A DNA stretch of 64,000 nucleotides from assembly GCF_000445065.1 (NCBI RefSeq), contig NZ_ATHO01000162.1, positions 1 to 64,000 on the forward strand, read 5' to 3'. The stretch's first letter is position 1. Each line of letters starts with the position of its first letter. Source of the DNA: Sphingobium quisquiliarum P25 (lineage in GTDB: Bacteria; Pseudomonadota; Alphaproteobacteria; Sphingomonadales; Sphingomonadaceae). Made by a program: the position numbers and the translations under genes. Of the stretch, positions 19,136 to 27,808 are shown piece by piece. The notes beneath the pieces were generated by a model. It made no database searches and had not been told where the DNA came from. It saw only the letters and a list, made by a program, of their open reading frames with translations.

Positions 19136-19542
19136 CAAGGCCGGCTCGCTTCGTGAAGGTGAAGGTCCGTTGCTGCGAAATCCTTGCCCGTGCAGAGCAG
19201 CGGCTCGCCGCGCTCCTTGGCCACAGCATAGACCATGAGGTCGAGCAGGTTGAGCGGCCCGCCATTGCCATTACCGGAACCGTACTGAGGCTCGGCTTCA
19301 ATGGCTATCCTCGCTTGCGCCCACGTAAATGCAGCAAACTCGCACCCATATCGCTCGAGGCGGGCAAGCAACTCCTCAGCCTCCCGCCTCTTACGCTGTC
19401 GGATCCCACTAGCCACGCGCAAGAACTCGACACACACCGGCGCGGGTATCGAGCCTCGTTCATCGGCCATCGCAAGGAGCAGTGGCCCGCTCTCCGGCTC
19501 GTCGGCCAGCACCGCGACCAGCGCGGAGGTATCGATGATCAT
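19132..19542 (-). CDS. vapC: VapC-family PIN-domain ribonuclease toxin
   Basis: A 136-aa PIN domain. The first acidic residue is in MIIDTSALVAVL; the conserved Glu is in VCVEFLRVA; a C-terminal Asp is in LNLLDLMVYAVAKERGEPLLC, followed by GKDF. Expected Mg2+-dependent RNase that cuts tRNA or other RNA when freed from its antitoxin. Its start overlaps the antitoxin stop in ATGA (19539-19542). Confidence 0.9.
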   Translation of the reverse strand: MIIDTSALVAVLADEPESGPLLLAMADERGSIPAPVCVEFLRVASGIRQRKRREAEELLARLERYGCEFAAFTWAQARIAIEAEPQYGSGNGNGGPLNLLDLMVYAVAKERGEPLLCTGKDFAATDLHLHEASRPW

Positions 19543-19820
19543 CGCGGCAAACCATCCTCATCCCACAGTTCCGCATCGATCTCCGCCATACTGGGAAAAG
19601 TCCCTTTTGGAACTCGCGCCTGGATTGCCCTGATGTCAGCGAGAAATGCTTCGCGATCGCGCTCTGCCGGGAGCGGCATACGATCGAGGGCTTCCTCGAT
19701 GATCTCGACCTGGCTGCGCCCGTCGCGGGCGAGCAACTCCAGGCGCTTCAGCGCATGATCGGAGCGGATGGTAATGGCCCGCTGCTTACGACGGGGTGGT
19801 TGCTGGGCGGCGGTGGCCAT
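19539..19820 (-). CDS. vapB: VapB-type antitoxin (ribbon-helix-helix)
   Basis: 93 aa. A basic N-terminal ribbon-helix-helix (QRAITIRSDHALKRLELLARDG) for operator DNA binding is followed by a C-terminal toxin-neutralising tail (FPSMAEIDAELWDEDGLPR). First gene of the operon; overlaps vapC by 4 nt. Autoregulation from the 19821-19870 region is likely by analogy with the family. Confidence 0.85.
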   Translation of the reverse strand: MATAAQQPPRRKQRAITIRSDHALKRLELLARDGRSQVEIIEEALDRMPLPAERDREAFLADIRAIQARVPKGTFPSMAEIDAELWDEDGLPR

Positions 19821-19987
19821 GACGGCGCTCCTCTAGGCTCGATTTGGTCCGCTTCCCAATATATCGATCCGTGCTGCTACGCGCAAGCACGCCTCGTAAG
19901 ACCATAGAAGCGGGAGCGCGGAGTTTTGCTGATATCGTTCGGGCCGCGCCGCCGTAGCTGCGCTCGATCGTATCTTGTCATTGATAT

Positions 19988-20002
19988 TGCGAGGCGCTCG
20001 CA
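19988..20002. promoter_or_regulatory. Possible Fur-type box upstream of the siderophore receptor
   Basis: A perfect 15-bp palindrome, TGCGAG-GCG-CTCGCA, lies 35 bp upstream of the receptor start inside an AT-rich flank (ATATTGCGAG...CTCGCATTAAT). It resembles alphaproteobacterial Fur sites of the ATTGCGA-N-TCGCAAT type, as I recall them. Iron control is inferred. Confidence 0.45.
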
Positions 20003-20036
20003 TTAATGGGGTGCCGTCCAGACATCAGGGGGGCAT

Positions 20037-22307
20037 ATGAAGCTGCGTCAGTTCGGTTTTTGTCTTTTAGCGTCCGTATCCGGTCCCGCTCTGGCTCAGG
20101 AGGCCGGTGCGGGCGACGGGTCGCGCGGAAACGAAATCATCGTGATCGCGACCGGGCAGAGTTCGGCAGTGTCTGCGTCAAAGGCGGAAACCCCGATCAT
20201 CGAGTCGCCGCAGACCATCTCGATCGTCAACCGTGAGGAGATGGATATCCGCGCGGTCAGCACCGTCAGCGATGCCCTGGCCTACACGGCCGGGGTCAAT
20301 GTCGAATCGAGCGGCATCGACAGCCGCACCGACGAGATCACGGTGCGCGGTTTCGGTGCGGGCGGCTTCTCGTCCAACAGCAACTTCGTCGACGGCCTGC
20401 GCCTGCCAAATGGGGGACAGTGGACCCGCACCCAGTTCGACCCCTTTGGCATGGAGCAGGTCGAGGTCCTGAAAGGTCCGTCCAGTGTTCTTTATGGGCA
20501 GACAGCGCCGGGCGGCATCATCAACATCGTGACGAAACGGCCCACGCAGGACTTCCATGGCGAGGCAATGCTTCAGGCGGCGGGCTTTACCGACCTTGGG
20601 CGCTGGCAGTTCCAGGGCGCAGCCGACCTGGGTGGGCCGCTCAACGCCAGCGGTACGTTGTCCGCGCGGCTGGTCGGCCTCGTCCGCGACGGCCAGACCC
20701 AGATCAACAAGACGAGCAACAGCCGCTATTATGTCTCGCCCTCGCTTACATGGGCGCCGAACGATGATGTCTCATGGACGCTGCTCGGTCAGTATCAGCG
20801 CGATGATGGAGGATCGACCTATCAGTTCCTGCCGATGACGGGAACGCTGCTGCCCAGTAACGGAGGGCGAATCGCCCTCGACGAATATCTCGGCGAGCCC
20901 GAGTGGAACGCTTATGATCGCGACCAGATACTGGTGGGGTCCTTCTTCCGCGCGAAGCTCAACGATAATATCAGCTTTCGCAACAGCGTCCGCTATACGC
21001 ATCTCAAGTCGCTCTACCGGGTAACGGTGCTGTCCGGCGACACGCTTGACGCCTCGACCCCGGGCGCGGCCACCTGCGCCAGGATGGTTGCGAGTTATCC
21101 GGCCGCCTATGCGGGCTGTATACCGGGCCAAACCATTGGCCGCCGCGCGGTGCAGGGCGCCGGTGAAAGTGACGGCATTGCCATCGACACCAGCCTGCAG
21201 GCCAAATTCTCCACCGGCGCGATCGAACATACGCTGATGGCTGGCGTCGATTATTTCTATACCGACTGGGAGCATTATCGCGACCTCGTCGTCCTGCCGG
21301 GGCTCCCCCGCGGCCAGGTCGAGCCGCTGCTTGACTTCTATAATCCCGTGCCGCGAGGCGCCTCCCACTATGCCGCGAACCTCACACCGCAGATCTATAC
21401 CGAGGTCGAAAGCGACCAGCTGGGGCTGTATCTTCAGGACCAGATCAGGATCGGCGGGCTGCGCGTGACGATCGGCGGACGCCAGGACTGGGCGCGCGAC
21501 GACCAGACAAACACCATCACCGGTCAGCTTTTCACAACGAAATCGGATGCGTTCACCTGGCAGGCCGGCGCGGTCTATCTCTTCGATAACGGGCTCGCGC
21601 CTTATCTGAGCTATTCCGAATCCTTCCAGCCGCAGGTCTCCGATCCCACCTCCAATGTGGATGGGCTGCCGTTCGTCCCGACAACGGGCCAGCAATATGA
21701 AGGCGGCATTCGCTTCGAACCGCGCGGAACGCACGCTTATTTCACGCTCGGCGGCTACCAGATCACACAGCAGAACGTGGTTACCCCCGATCCTTTGGGG
21801 AGGCTTTGCGGGACGAGCGTCTGTAACGTTCAAACGGGCGAGGTCCGGGTGCGCGGGCTGGAGTTCGAAGCACGCGCCGCGACCGATATCGGCCTGACCG
21901 CCGTTGGCAGCATCACCCGCGCATGGTCGAAAGTGACCAAGAGCAATACGCCGGCCGAGCTGGGCAACCGCCTCACCGTGACGCCCGAATGGCTGGGCTC
22001 CGCCTTTCTCGACTATCGTCTGCCCGAAGGCGCGCTCCATGGTCTCGGGATCGGCGGCGGTGTACGCTATACGGGCAAGAGCTGGGGCGATCTGGCCAAC
22101 AGGATCGAACTGCCGGGCCGCACCCTGTTCGATCTTTTCGTCCGTTACGATTTCGGAAAATCGACGCCCTCACTCGATGGGTTGTCGCTCTCGATCAACG
22201 CGCGCAATCTCACCGACAAGACCTATGTCGCGACCTGTTCGGGGACATCGTCCTGCTTCTATGGCTCCGGACGTACGGTCACCGCCCGCATCCAGTACCG
22301 CTGGTAA
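20037..22307 (+). CDS. TonB-dependent siderophore receptor
   Basis: A 756-aa outer-membrane receptor of the FhuA/FpvA class. A signal peptide (MKLRQFGFCLLASVSGPALA) is followed by a TonB-box-like stretch EIIVIATG. The plug domain runs to about residue 165 (SPQTISIVNREEM, VEVLKGPSSVLYGQTAPGG, INIVTKRP). The 22-strand barrel ends in the canonical C-terminal aromatic: NARNLTDKTYVATC...RIQYRW. It imports a ferric siderophore using TonB-ExbBD energy. AGGGGG precedes ATG 20037. The next gene, an esterase, overlaps it (TAATG). Confidence 0.93.
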   Translation: MKLRQFGFCLLASVSGPALAQEAGAGDGSRGNEIIVIATGQSSAVSASKAETPIIESPQTISIVNREEMDIRAVSTVSDALAYTAGVNVESSGIDSRTDEITVRGFGAGGFSSNSNFVDGLRLPNGGQWTRTQFDPFGMEQVEVLKGPSSVLYGQTAPGGIINIVTKRPTQDFHGEAMLQAAGFTDLGRWQFQGAADLGGPLNASGTLSARLVGLVRDGQTQINKTSNSRYYVSPSLTWAPNDDVSWTLLGQYQRDDGGSTYQFLPMTGTLLPSNGGRIALDEYLGEPEWNAYDRDQILVGSFFRAKLNDNISFRNSVRYTHLKSLYRVTVLSGDTLDASTPGAATCARMVASYPAAYAGCIPGQTIGRRAVQGAGESDGIAIDTSLQAKFSTGAIEHTLMAGVDYFYTDWEHYRDLVVLPGLPRGQVEPLLDFYNPVPRGASHYAANLTPQIYTEVESDQLGLYLQDQIRIGGLRVTIGGRQDWARDDQTNTITGQLFTTKSDAFTWQAGAVYLFDNGLAPYLSYSESFQPQVSDPTSNVDGLPFVPTTGQQYEGGIRFEPRGTHAYFTLGGYQITQQNVVTPDPLGRLCGTSVCNVQTGEVRVRGLEFEARAATDIGLTAVGSITRAWSKVTKSNTPAELGNRLTVTPEWLGSAFLDYRLPEGALHGLGIGGGVRYTGKSWGDLANRIELPGRTLFDLFVRYDFGKSTPSLDGLSLSINARNLTDKTYVATCSGTSSCFYGSGRTVTARIQYRW

Positions 22308-23038
22308 TGCGCTGCTGGTCGACATTCCTGGCGGTGCTGCCTGGAGCACTCTGCCCGGCTATCGTCCCCGCCTCGGCGGTGACGGCCGGAGAGATCCGGA
22401 CCGCGGAACAGCCCTATGTGATCGCGAACAGCGCCGTGCTGACTGTTCGCTCGCAAACTGGCGAGGCTTATCAGGTCTATGTGGCATGGCCGGACGGCAC
22501 GCCGCCACCTGATGGCTGGCCCATATTGTATCTGCTCGACGGCAACGACCAGTTCCCGGTCGCGGTGGCGACCGCCCGCCGCATGGCGCGCATGCCTGAG
22601 CGCAGCGGCGTGTCGCCGGGTATCATCGTGGGGATAGATGCCGGCCCCCTTTCCCGCCGCTCACGAGACTATACGCCTCGCGCCAACCTCCCGGCCGGCT
22701 TGATCCGCGGCCCGGGCACGCATCATCCGACCGGGGGCGCGGACGCGTTTCTCACATTTCTGACGACGCGGATTAAGCCGGTGGTGGAAGGCCGCTGGCC
22801 TGTCGATCCGGGCCGCCAGACGCTGGCCGGCCATAGTTTCGGCGGCCTTGCCTCGCTCTACGAGCTGCACCGCTTCGGCCACTTCACCGGCTATGCCGCG
22901 ATCAGCCCCTCGCTCTGGTTCGGCGGCGGGACCGTGCTGCCGGATAATGTTAGGCAGTTTGACGGTCATCGTTCATCTCCACCGTTCTGGCAAAGCGCTT
23001 TGTTCCGCGCTCTCCATTTCTTGGTGACGCCAACTTAG
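22307..23038 (+). CDS. Fes/IroE-like siderophore esterase, 3'-truncated
   Basis: An alpha/beta hydrolase of the enterobactin-esterase type (PF00756). N-terminal signal peptide to about residue 27; WPILYLLDGNDQFPVAV; nucleophile elbow GHSFGGLASLYEL; then AISPSLWFGGG. Homology stops at about 22950 (NVRQFDGHRSS onward is unrelated). The expected C-terminal Asp/His of the catalytic triad are therefore missing and the product is probably inactive. TAATG overlap with the receptor gene indicates one operon for uptake and hydrolysis of a siderophore. Confidence 0.78.
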   Translation: MRCWSTFLAVLPGALCPAIVPASAVTAGEIRTAEQPYVIANSAVLTVRSQTGEAYQVYVAWPDGTPPPDGWPILYLLDGNDQFPVAVATARRMARMPERSGVSPGIIVGIDAGPLSRRSRDYTPRANLPAGLIRGPGTHHPTGGADAFLTFLTTRIKPVVEGRWPVDPGRQTLAGHSFGGLASLYELHRFGHFTGYAAISPSLWFGGGTVLPDNVRQFDGHRSSPPFWQSALFRALHFLVTPT

Positions 23039-23100
23039 GGCTCGACCTTTGCGATGATAATCGGGATAAATCGCGATGTGACATCGTGAAAAGTAGGACA

Positions 23101-23190
23101 ATGCTTCAGGACGGTTTGGTCGAGTTTGATGCGGTTTTAGCCATTGCGCGGCGCGGGTCGTTCCGAGCGGCGGCGCTGGAGCTTAGCGCA
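23101..23190 (+). pseudogene. LysR-family regulator N-terminal fragment
   Basis: Only the first helices remain: MLQDGLVEFDAVLAIARRGS followed by FRAAALEL, the classic start of a LysR winged HTH. Reading continues into unrelated sequence. The preceding 60 bp may be its old promoter. Confidence 0.5.
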
Positions 23191-23232
23191 TCTCTCCGGA
23201 GCAGCGGCAATCGCAAAAGCGCCCGCACTCTA

Positions 23233-23345
23233 TCTGGCTCAGATCCAGCATATGTCCGCCATCCACTGCCCAGTGCCAGGAGCACGGCGATCTGATCGGC
23301 GATCAGCGTCGTCTGCGCTACGGCCACATCACCAGCGCGGCGCGC
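23233..23345 (-). pseudogene. Possible C-terminal fragment of an RND efflux outer-membrane factor
   Basis: The minus frame gives VAVAQTTLIADQIAVLLAL then GSGWR, which resembles the C-terminal coiled-coil end of NodT/OprM-type outer-membrane factors (a ...LGGGW ending). It sits downstream of the marR gene on the same strand, where an efflux operon would be expected. Short, so identification is tentative. Confidence 0.35.
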
Positions 23346-23374
23346 TCGATGGCCTAAGAGGCTCGCCTGACCCC

Positions 23375-23830
23375 TCAGCGTGGCGGATAGCCCTCCAGTC
23401 CGCGCCCGAGCGTCTCCAGCACGGCGCAGGCGGTCCGCAGGTCGGCTTCGCTGACGCCAGAGAGCGCCTGGGCGAAGAGGCGCTCCCGCGCCTGTCGCAT
23501 CCGTCGCACCGCCAGGCGGGCCTTGTCCGCGATCTCGATGAGAGAGGCGCGCGCGTCCGCCGGGTCCTTGCCCCGAAGTATGAACCCGTCCGCCTCGAGG
23601 GTTTTCAGGCGCGGGGTCAATGTCGGCATCTCCACGCCGTGATAGGCGGCGAGTTCGGACACGCGAATGGGCCCGGAGCGCTCGAGGTATTCCAGCAAGG
23701 TCCAGGATGTGGGTGGGAGATCGTACCTGGAATCGCGGCCGAGCGCGTGGGCGAACAAGCAATGGGACACCTGCGCCAGCACGGCCCAGGTCTGCTGTTC
23801 CATCGCTGCGATGAGATCATCTCCGTTCAC
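23375..23830 (-). CDS. MarR-family transcriptional regulator
   Basis: A 151-aa winged-helix dimeric repressor. PIRVSELAAYHGVEMPTLTP is the HTH and the wing carries the D-x-R motif in KDPADARASL. Divergent from the FAD dehydrogenase gene with a 98-bp spacer that carries a palindrome (23858-23879), so it probably controls that gene and itself. Phenolic ligands are common for this family. Confidence 0.9.
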   Translation of the reverse strand: MNGDDLIAAMEQQTWAVLAQVSHCLFAHALGRDSRYDLPPTSWTLLEYLERSGPIRVSELAAYHGVEMPTLTPRLKTLEADGFILRGKDPADARASLIEIADKARLAVRRMRQARERLFAQALSGVSEADLRTACAVLETLGRGLEGYPPR

Positions 23831-23857
23831 GTCGAGACCTCTTGCCGTCGACTCAAT

Positions 23858-23879
23858 TTGGTTTGCTTAGCCTAACCAA
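23858..23879. promoter_or_regulatory. MarR-type operator palindrome
   Basis: An inverted repeat, TTGGTT-N10-AACCAA, lies between the divergent marR and FAD dehydrogenase genes. The centre (TGCTTAGCC) is itself partly symmetrical. Size and position fit a MarR dimer site overlapping both promoters. Confidence 0.6.
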
Positions 23880-23928
23880 TTATATACGGGCTGACCAACC
23901 AATCGCATTAACCTCCAGGAGTTCAGCC

Positions 23929-25626
23929 TTGCCCAGCGAGACCATCGCCCCCGGTCCTTCCGCCCAGGATATCGCCGTCGACGTTCTGGTCATGGGTTCG
24001 GGCGCGGGCCTGGCGGCCGCGCTCGCCGCCAAGGAAGTGGGACTTTCGGCGCTGGTCGTCGAGAAGACCGAACTCGTGGGCGGCTCCACCGCACGATCGG
24101 GCGGCGCCTTCTGGATACCTGGCAACAACGCACTTCGCGACGGGGGCGCCGACGTCTCGCGGGAGGCGGCGCAGGAATATCTCGAAAACCTCGTCGGCGA
24201 CGAGGCACCGCGCCGGCGCTACACTGCCTATCTCGATCACGGGCCGGACGCGGTCGCCATGATGGAGCGGATGACGAGCCTGAAATTCTTCTGGGCCAAG
24301 GGCTATTCCGATTATCACGCCGAAGTCCCCGGCGGCAGCCCGCTGGGGCGCACCTGCGAAAGTCTGCCGTTTGACCTCAACCGGCTGGGCGCGGAGAAGT
24401 CGCGCTTCCGGCCCGGCGACGTGAAGACGCCGCTGCCAATGCCGGTCACGGGCGCGGACTATAAATGGCTGAACCTGATCAAGCGCAGGCCACTCAAGGC
24501 GCTGCCGGTAGTGGGCAAGCGGCTGATCCAGGGCGTGGCGGGACTGGCCATCGGCAAGAAGCTTGTCGCCGGCGGACAGGCCATCGCGGCGGGTCTGTTC
24601 GACGGCGTGCTGCGGGCCGGCATTCCGGTCTGGACACGCACCAGCGTCGTGGAACTGGTGAAGGGCGGCGACAGCGTTTCCGGCGCGGTGGTTGAGCAGG
24701 ACGGCAGGCGGTTCACGGTGACGGCCCGGCGCGGGGTCGTGCTGGCGGCCGGAGGTTTCGACCACAACATGACCATGCGCCAGCGGTATCAGTCTCCCTC
24801 CCTGGTCGAGGACTGGAGCCTGGGCGCGCGCGGCAATACGGGCGACGGCATCGTGCTGGGCCAGCAGGCGGGCGCGGACATCCGTTTGATGGAGGAGGCC
24901 TGGTGGTTCCCCGCCGTGCGCAGCGCCGACGGCGGCTATCCCAAGATTCTCCTTGCCGAACGGTCCCTGCCGGGCGGTCTGATCGTCGACCAGAACGGCG
25001 AGCGTTTCCTCAACGAGGCCATGGACTATATGAGCTTCGGTCAGACGATGCTCAGGCTCGAGCGTGAGGATCGGCCGGTCACCCAGATGTGGATGGTGTT
25101 CGACCAGAGCTATCGCGACAGCTATCTGTTCGCCGGCGGCGTTATGCCCGGCGCGCCCTTGCCACAGGACTGGTACGCGGCGGGCGTCGCCTTCAAGGCC
25201 GACAGCGCCGAGGCGCTCGCCCGGGCCGCCGGGCTGCCGGCCGACCGGTTCGTGTCGGCCCTGGCGCGTTTCAACGCTCAGTGCGCGGTCGGCAAGGACG
25301 ACGATTTCCACCGCGGCGAAAGCGCCTACGACCGCTATTACGGCGACCCAACCGTGGCGCCGAACCCCAATCTTCGGCCGCTGTCCGGCCCGCTCCATGC
25401 CGTCAAGCTGGTGCTATCCGACCTGGGCACCTGCGGCGGCCTCGCGGTGAACGAGAACGCCCAGGCTTTGCGGCCCGACGGTTCCCCCATTCCCGGCCTC
25501 TACGCCATCGGCAACACGGCCGGGAACGCCTTCGGCCGCGTCTATCCCGGAGCGGGGGCCACCATCGGCCAGGGCGTGACCTTCGGCTATATCGCCGCCC
25601 GGCACATGGCCGGCGACGCGGCCTGA
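23929..25626 (+). CDS. FAD-binding dehydrogenase (3-ketosteroid delta1-dehydrogenase / fumarate reductase flavoprotein family)
   Basis: 565 aa. VDVLVMGSGAGLAAALAAKE is the N-terminal FAD Rossmann motif, GGSTARSGGAFWIPGN follows, and GLYAIGNTAGNAFGRVYPGAGATIG is split here as YAIGNTAGNAFG plus YPGAGATIGQG, the C-terminal FAD site. The family introduces or removes C=C bonds next to a carbonyl. The probable start is TTG 23929 with AGGAG 7 nt upstream; homology begins just after it. Controlled by the divergent MarR. The adjacent downstream gene, an SDR, is truncated. Confidence 0.88.
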   Translation: MPSETIAPGPSAQDIAVDVLVMGSGAGLAAALAAKEVGLSALVVEKTELVGGSTARSGGAFWIPGNNALRDGGADVSREAAQEYLENLVGDEAPRRRYTAYLDHGPDAVAMMERMTSLKFFWAKGYSDYHAEVPGGSPLGRTCESLPFDLNRLGAEKSRFRPGDVKTPLPMPVTGADYKWLNLIKRRPLKALPVVGKRLIQGVAGLAIGKKLVAGGQAIAAGLFDGVLRAGIPVWTRTSVVELVKGGDSVSGAVVEQDGRRFTVTARRGVVLAAGGFDHNMTMRQRYQSPSLVEDWSLGARGNTGDGIVLGQQAGADIRLMEEAWWFPAVRSADGGYPKILLAERSLPGGLIVDQNGERFLNEAMDYMSFGQTMLRLEREDRPVTQMWMVFDQSYRDSYLFAGGVMPGAPLPQDWYAAGVAFKADSAEALARAAGLPADRFVSALARFNAQCAVGKDDDFHRGESAYDRYYGDPTVAPNPNLRPLSGPLHAVKLVLSDLGTCGGLAVNENAQALRPDGSPIPGLYAIGNTAGNAFGRVYPGAGATIGQGVTFGYIAARHMAGDAA

Positions 25627-25805
25627 CGCGCCCGTGGCCCCGATGCGCTTCAAAAGCCGCCCACGTTCCGCGAACGACTTCTTCAAGGCCGCGCTGCTGT
25701 CCTGGATCGCCTGTCCGGGCGCCTGACGGACTCGCCAGCAAGACATTCTTCCGCGTCTCGCTCACCCGACGGGCGGCGCGGACGCACATCGAAAGACATA
25801 GACGC

Positions 25806-25935
25806 ATGCAACGTTTCGAAAATCGAACTGTCCTGGTCACCGGCGCAGGCTCCGGCATCGGCCAGACGACGGTCGCGCGGCTGCTGAGCGAAGGCGGCCG
25901 GGTCATCGCCGTCGACATTTCCGAGGCGGCACGGC
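25806..25935 (+). pseudogene. SDR dehydrogenase N-terminal fragment
   Basis: MQRFENRTVLVTGAGSGIGQ shows the T-G-x-x-x-G-I-G cofactor motif and continues as VIAVDISEAA. At about 25935 the sequence switches to an unrelated minus-strand gene. It was probably the second gene of the FAD dehydrogenase operon. The 179-bp stretch before it (25627-25805) shows no gene. Confidence 0.8.
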
Positions 25936-25939
25936 CGAC

Positions 25940-26212
25940 GATCGCCGGACCATAGCGGCGCAGGAACAGGATTTCCGCCGCCTCGCAGGCGTCATAGGCG
26001 GTCTTCCAGTCCCAGGCTCCTTCGGCATCGCTGCCGCCAAACGCCTCGCTCATCGTGGTGCGGAGCTGCGCCGCATTGATGGCGCGTCCCGCCTCGAGCA
26101 TAGACAGGAGGCTGGCGGCTGCCGCCAGCAGGGCGCCGACCCTGCTAGCGAACGGGCATGCGGCAGTGAGCGGCGCGGCGCGCAGCGCCGCGTCGGACAG
26201 AAGGTGGGTCAT
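25940..26212 (-). pseudogene. Strawberry-notch-family helicase/methylase, N-terminal fragment
   Basis: About 91 residues: MTHLLSDAALRAAPLTAACP, LEAGRAINAAQLRTTMSEAF, GGSDAEGAWDWKTAYDACEA, ILFLRRYGPAI. I recognise this as the start of the large (over 1,400 aa) strawberry-notch family protein found in alphaproteobacterial ICEs and plasmids. Everything after residue 91 is lost at the junction with the SDR fragment. The upstream leader (26213-26300) resembles that of the parB-like gene near 46820, both rich in CCGGC/CCTCTTCC. Confidence 0.65.
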
Positions 26213-26421
26213 GTGAGGCCTCCGGGAGAGCGGAAAGGGTTCCCCCAGCGGACGCTCTCTCTAAGCCCGGCCGGGTTCCCTCTTCCCGGCCTTCCCTCTG
26301 ACTTTTACCGGAAATTGTTCGACGAAGCTGGCGGACTGCGGAGAGCGATGTGGTCCTGCTCTATTGCGGTTCTGATTGCCGCCAACGACTGGTATTACGG
26401 CTGTGCGTCGACGGCTGCGTG

Positions 26422-27576
26422 TCAGAAAGGCATGCAGTCCTTACTGGTATCCGGCGAGACGCGAACCAGTATCTTCCCCCCACCATTCGCGCCCGTAAGG
26501 CAGTCCGCTAGCGCCTGAGGCGCGGATTCGATGCCGCGATAGATCTGATGTTCGTAGACCAGCTTGCCATCTTTCCACAGGCGGGCGACATCTGCGCGAA
26601 AAGTCTCGAAATCGTCCTCATGATCGAGCACGACGAAGCCCCGGATGCTGAGGCGTTTGGCGAGGATCATCCCGGTTGGCAGCGTGCTGCTTTCGGAGCC
26701 GTTATACTCCGCGGCCATGCCGCAGACGATCAGGCGGCCGAACGGCTTCAACCGGCTGAAAACGGGAAGCTGCGTCCGGCCCGCTACATTGTCGAAATAG
26801 ATATCGACGCCTTCGGGCAGCAGCCGGTCCAGCGCCTCGCCAATATCCTCCGCTGTTCGGTCGATACAGGCGTCAGCCCCGAGGCTTTCGATAACGAACC
26901 GGCATTTGTCAGGGCCGCTCGCAATTCCGACGACGCGTAGGCCATCTGCCTTGGCCATCTGCACGACCAGCATGCCCACCGCGCCGGCTGCCGCGGAAAC
27001 GACGATCGTTTCTCCCGGTTTGGCGTCGCAATAGCGGCGATAGCCCACCCAGCCGGTGAAGGATGACCGCCCGACCAGCGTCAGGTCCGCCTCGATCGGC
27101 AGGTCGGCCGGATCGAGTTTCAGGACGGCACGGGTATCGAGCACTTCATATTCCTGCCAAAGCAGCCCACCGAAGACATAGTCGCCCGGCGCGAAGCCCT
27201 GCGCGCGTGACTCCACGACCTGTCCTACCGTGCCACCGGAATAGGCGGACATGGCCGGCACGATCCCGGACCGCATGCGCTCGCCCACGCGGATCTGCAT
27301 GGGATTGGGGACATGATCCCCCGACGCATCCTTGCGGCCAGTGGAGGAGTTACCTGCGACGTCCGGCCGGTCGCTGGCGTAAGGCAGCAGGGGACGGACG
27401 CCCGGCGCAATGCTGATGTAGATGGTGCGGACGAGGATTTGACCTTCCGCCGGTTCCGGTGTTTCTTCCTCGGTCAGCCGGAAATCATCGGGTTCAGGAA
27501 CACCGCGCATCGGGCGGTCGACGAACCAGGCGCGGTGGCGCGATGGAGCCTCTATATGGGTAATGATGTCCTGCAT
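26422..27576 (-). CDS. Zinc-independent NADP-dependent oxidoreductase of the MDR family (CurA/PTGR-like)
   Basis: 384 aa. A GroES-like domain (residues 30-150) and a Rossmann NADP domain with VVSAAAGAVGMLVVQMAK. It lacks structural zinc cysteines, and YFDNVAGRTQLPVFSRLKPF and IVCGMAAEYN are typical of medium-chain alkenal/enone double-bond reductases. Expected to reduce an alpha,beta-unsaturated ketone or aldehyde. Downstream of and co-oriented with tetR, 232 bp away, which is enough room for its own promoter. Confidence 0.85.
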   Translation of the reverse strand: MQDIITHIEAPSRHRAWFVDRPMRGVPEPDDFRLTEEETPEPAEGQILVRTIYISIAPGVRPLLPYASDRPDVAGNSSTGRKDASGDHVPNPMQIRVGERMRSGIVPAMSAYSGGTVGQVVESRAQGFAPGDYVFGGLLWQEYEVLDTRAVLKLDPADLPIEADLTLVGRSSFTGWVGYRRYCDAKPGETIVVSAAAGAVGMLVVQMAKADGLRVVGIASGPDKCRFVIESLGADACIDRTAEDIGEALDRLLPEGVDIYFDNVAGRTQLPVFSRLKPFGRLIVCGMAAEYNGSESSTLPTGMILAKRLSIRGFVVLDHEDDFETFRADVARLWKDGKLVYEHQIYRGIESAPQALADCLTGANGGGKILVRVSPDTSKDCMPF

Positions 27577-27808
27577 GATAATCTCCTGCCATTTGCCGGC
27601 CTGTTAATAGCCCGGTTCGTCTCTGTCATGCCGCGATCTCCGGAACGCTGCCCGATCGACCGGCGAAGCCGCTACAGGTGAAGGGCTCGGCGCACACCTC
27701 CGCCGCAAAGTGCCTCTGAAGCCTGAAAAGCATGTTTCGGCCGGGCATAGGCAGCGCCCTTGGGGCCACGGACAAGATCCAAGATCCAGATAGCCCCAAA
27801 AACGAGAA

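Noticed and set aside
23929-25626. Steroid degradation gene (kstD) as a firm call
   Set aside because: The fold matches the delta1-dehydrogenase/fumarate reductase family, but no other steroid-pathway genes are present.
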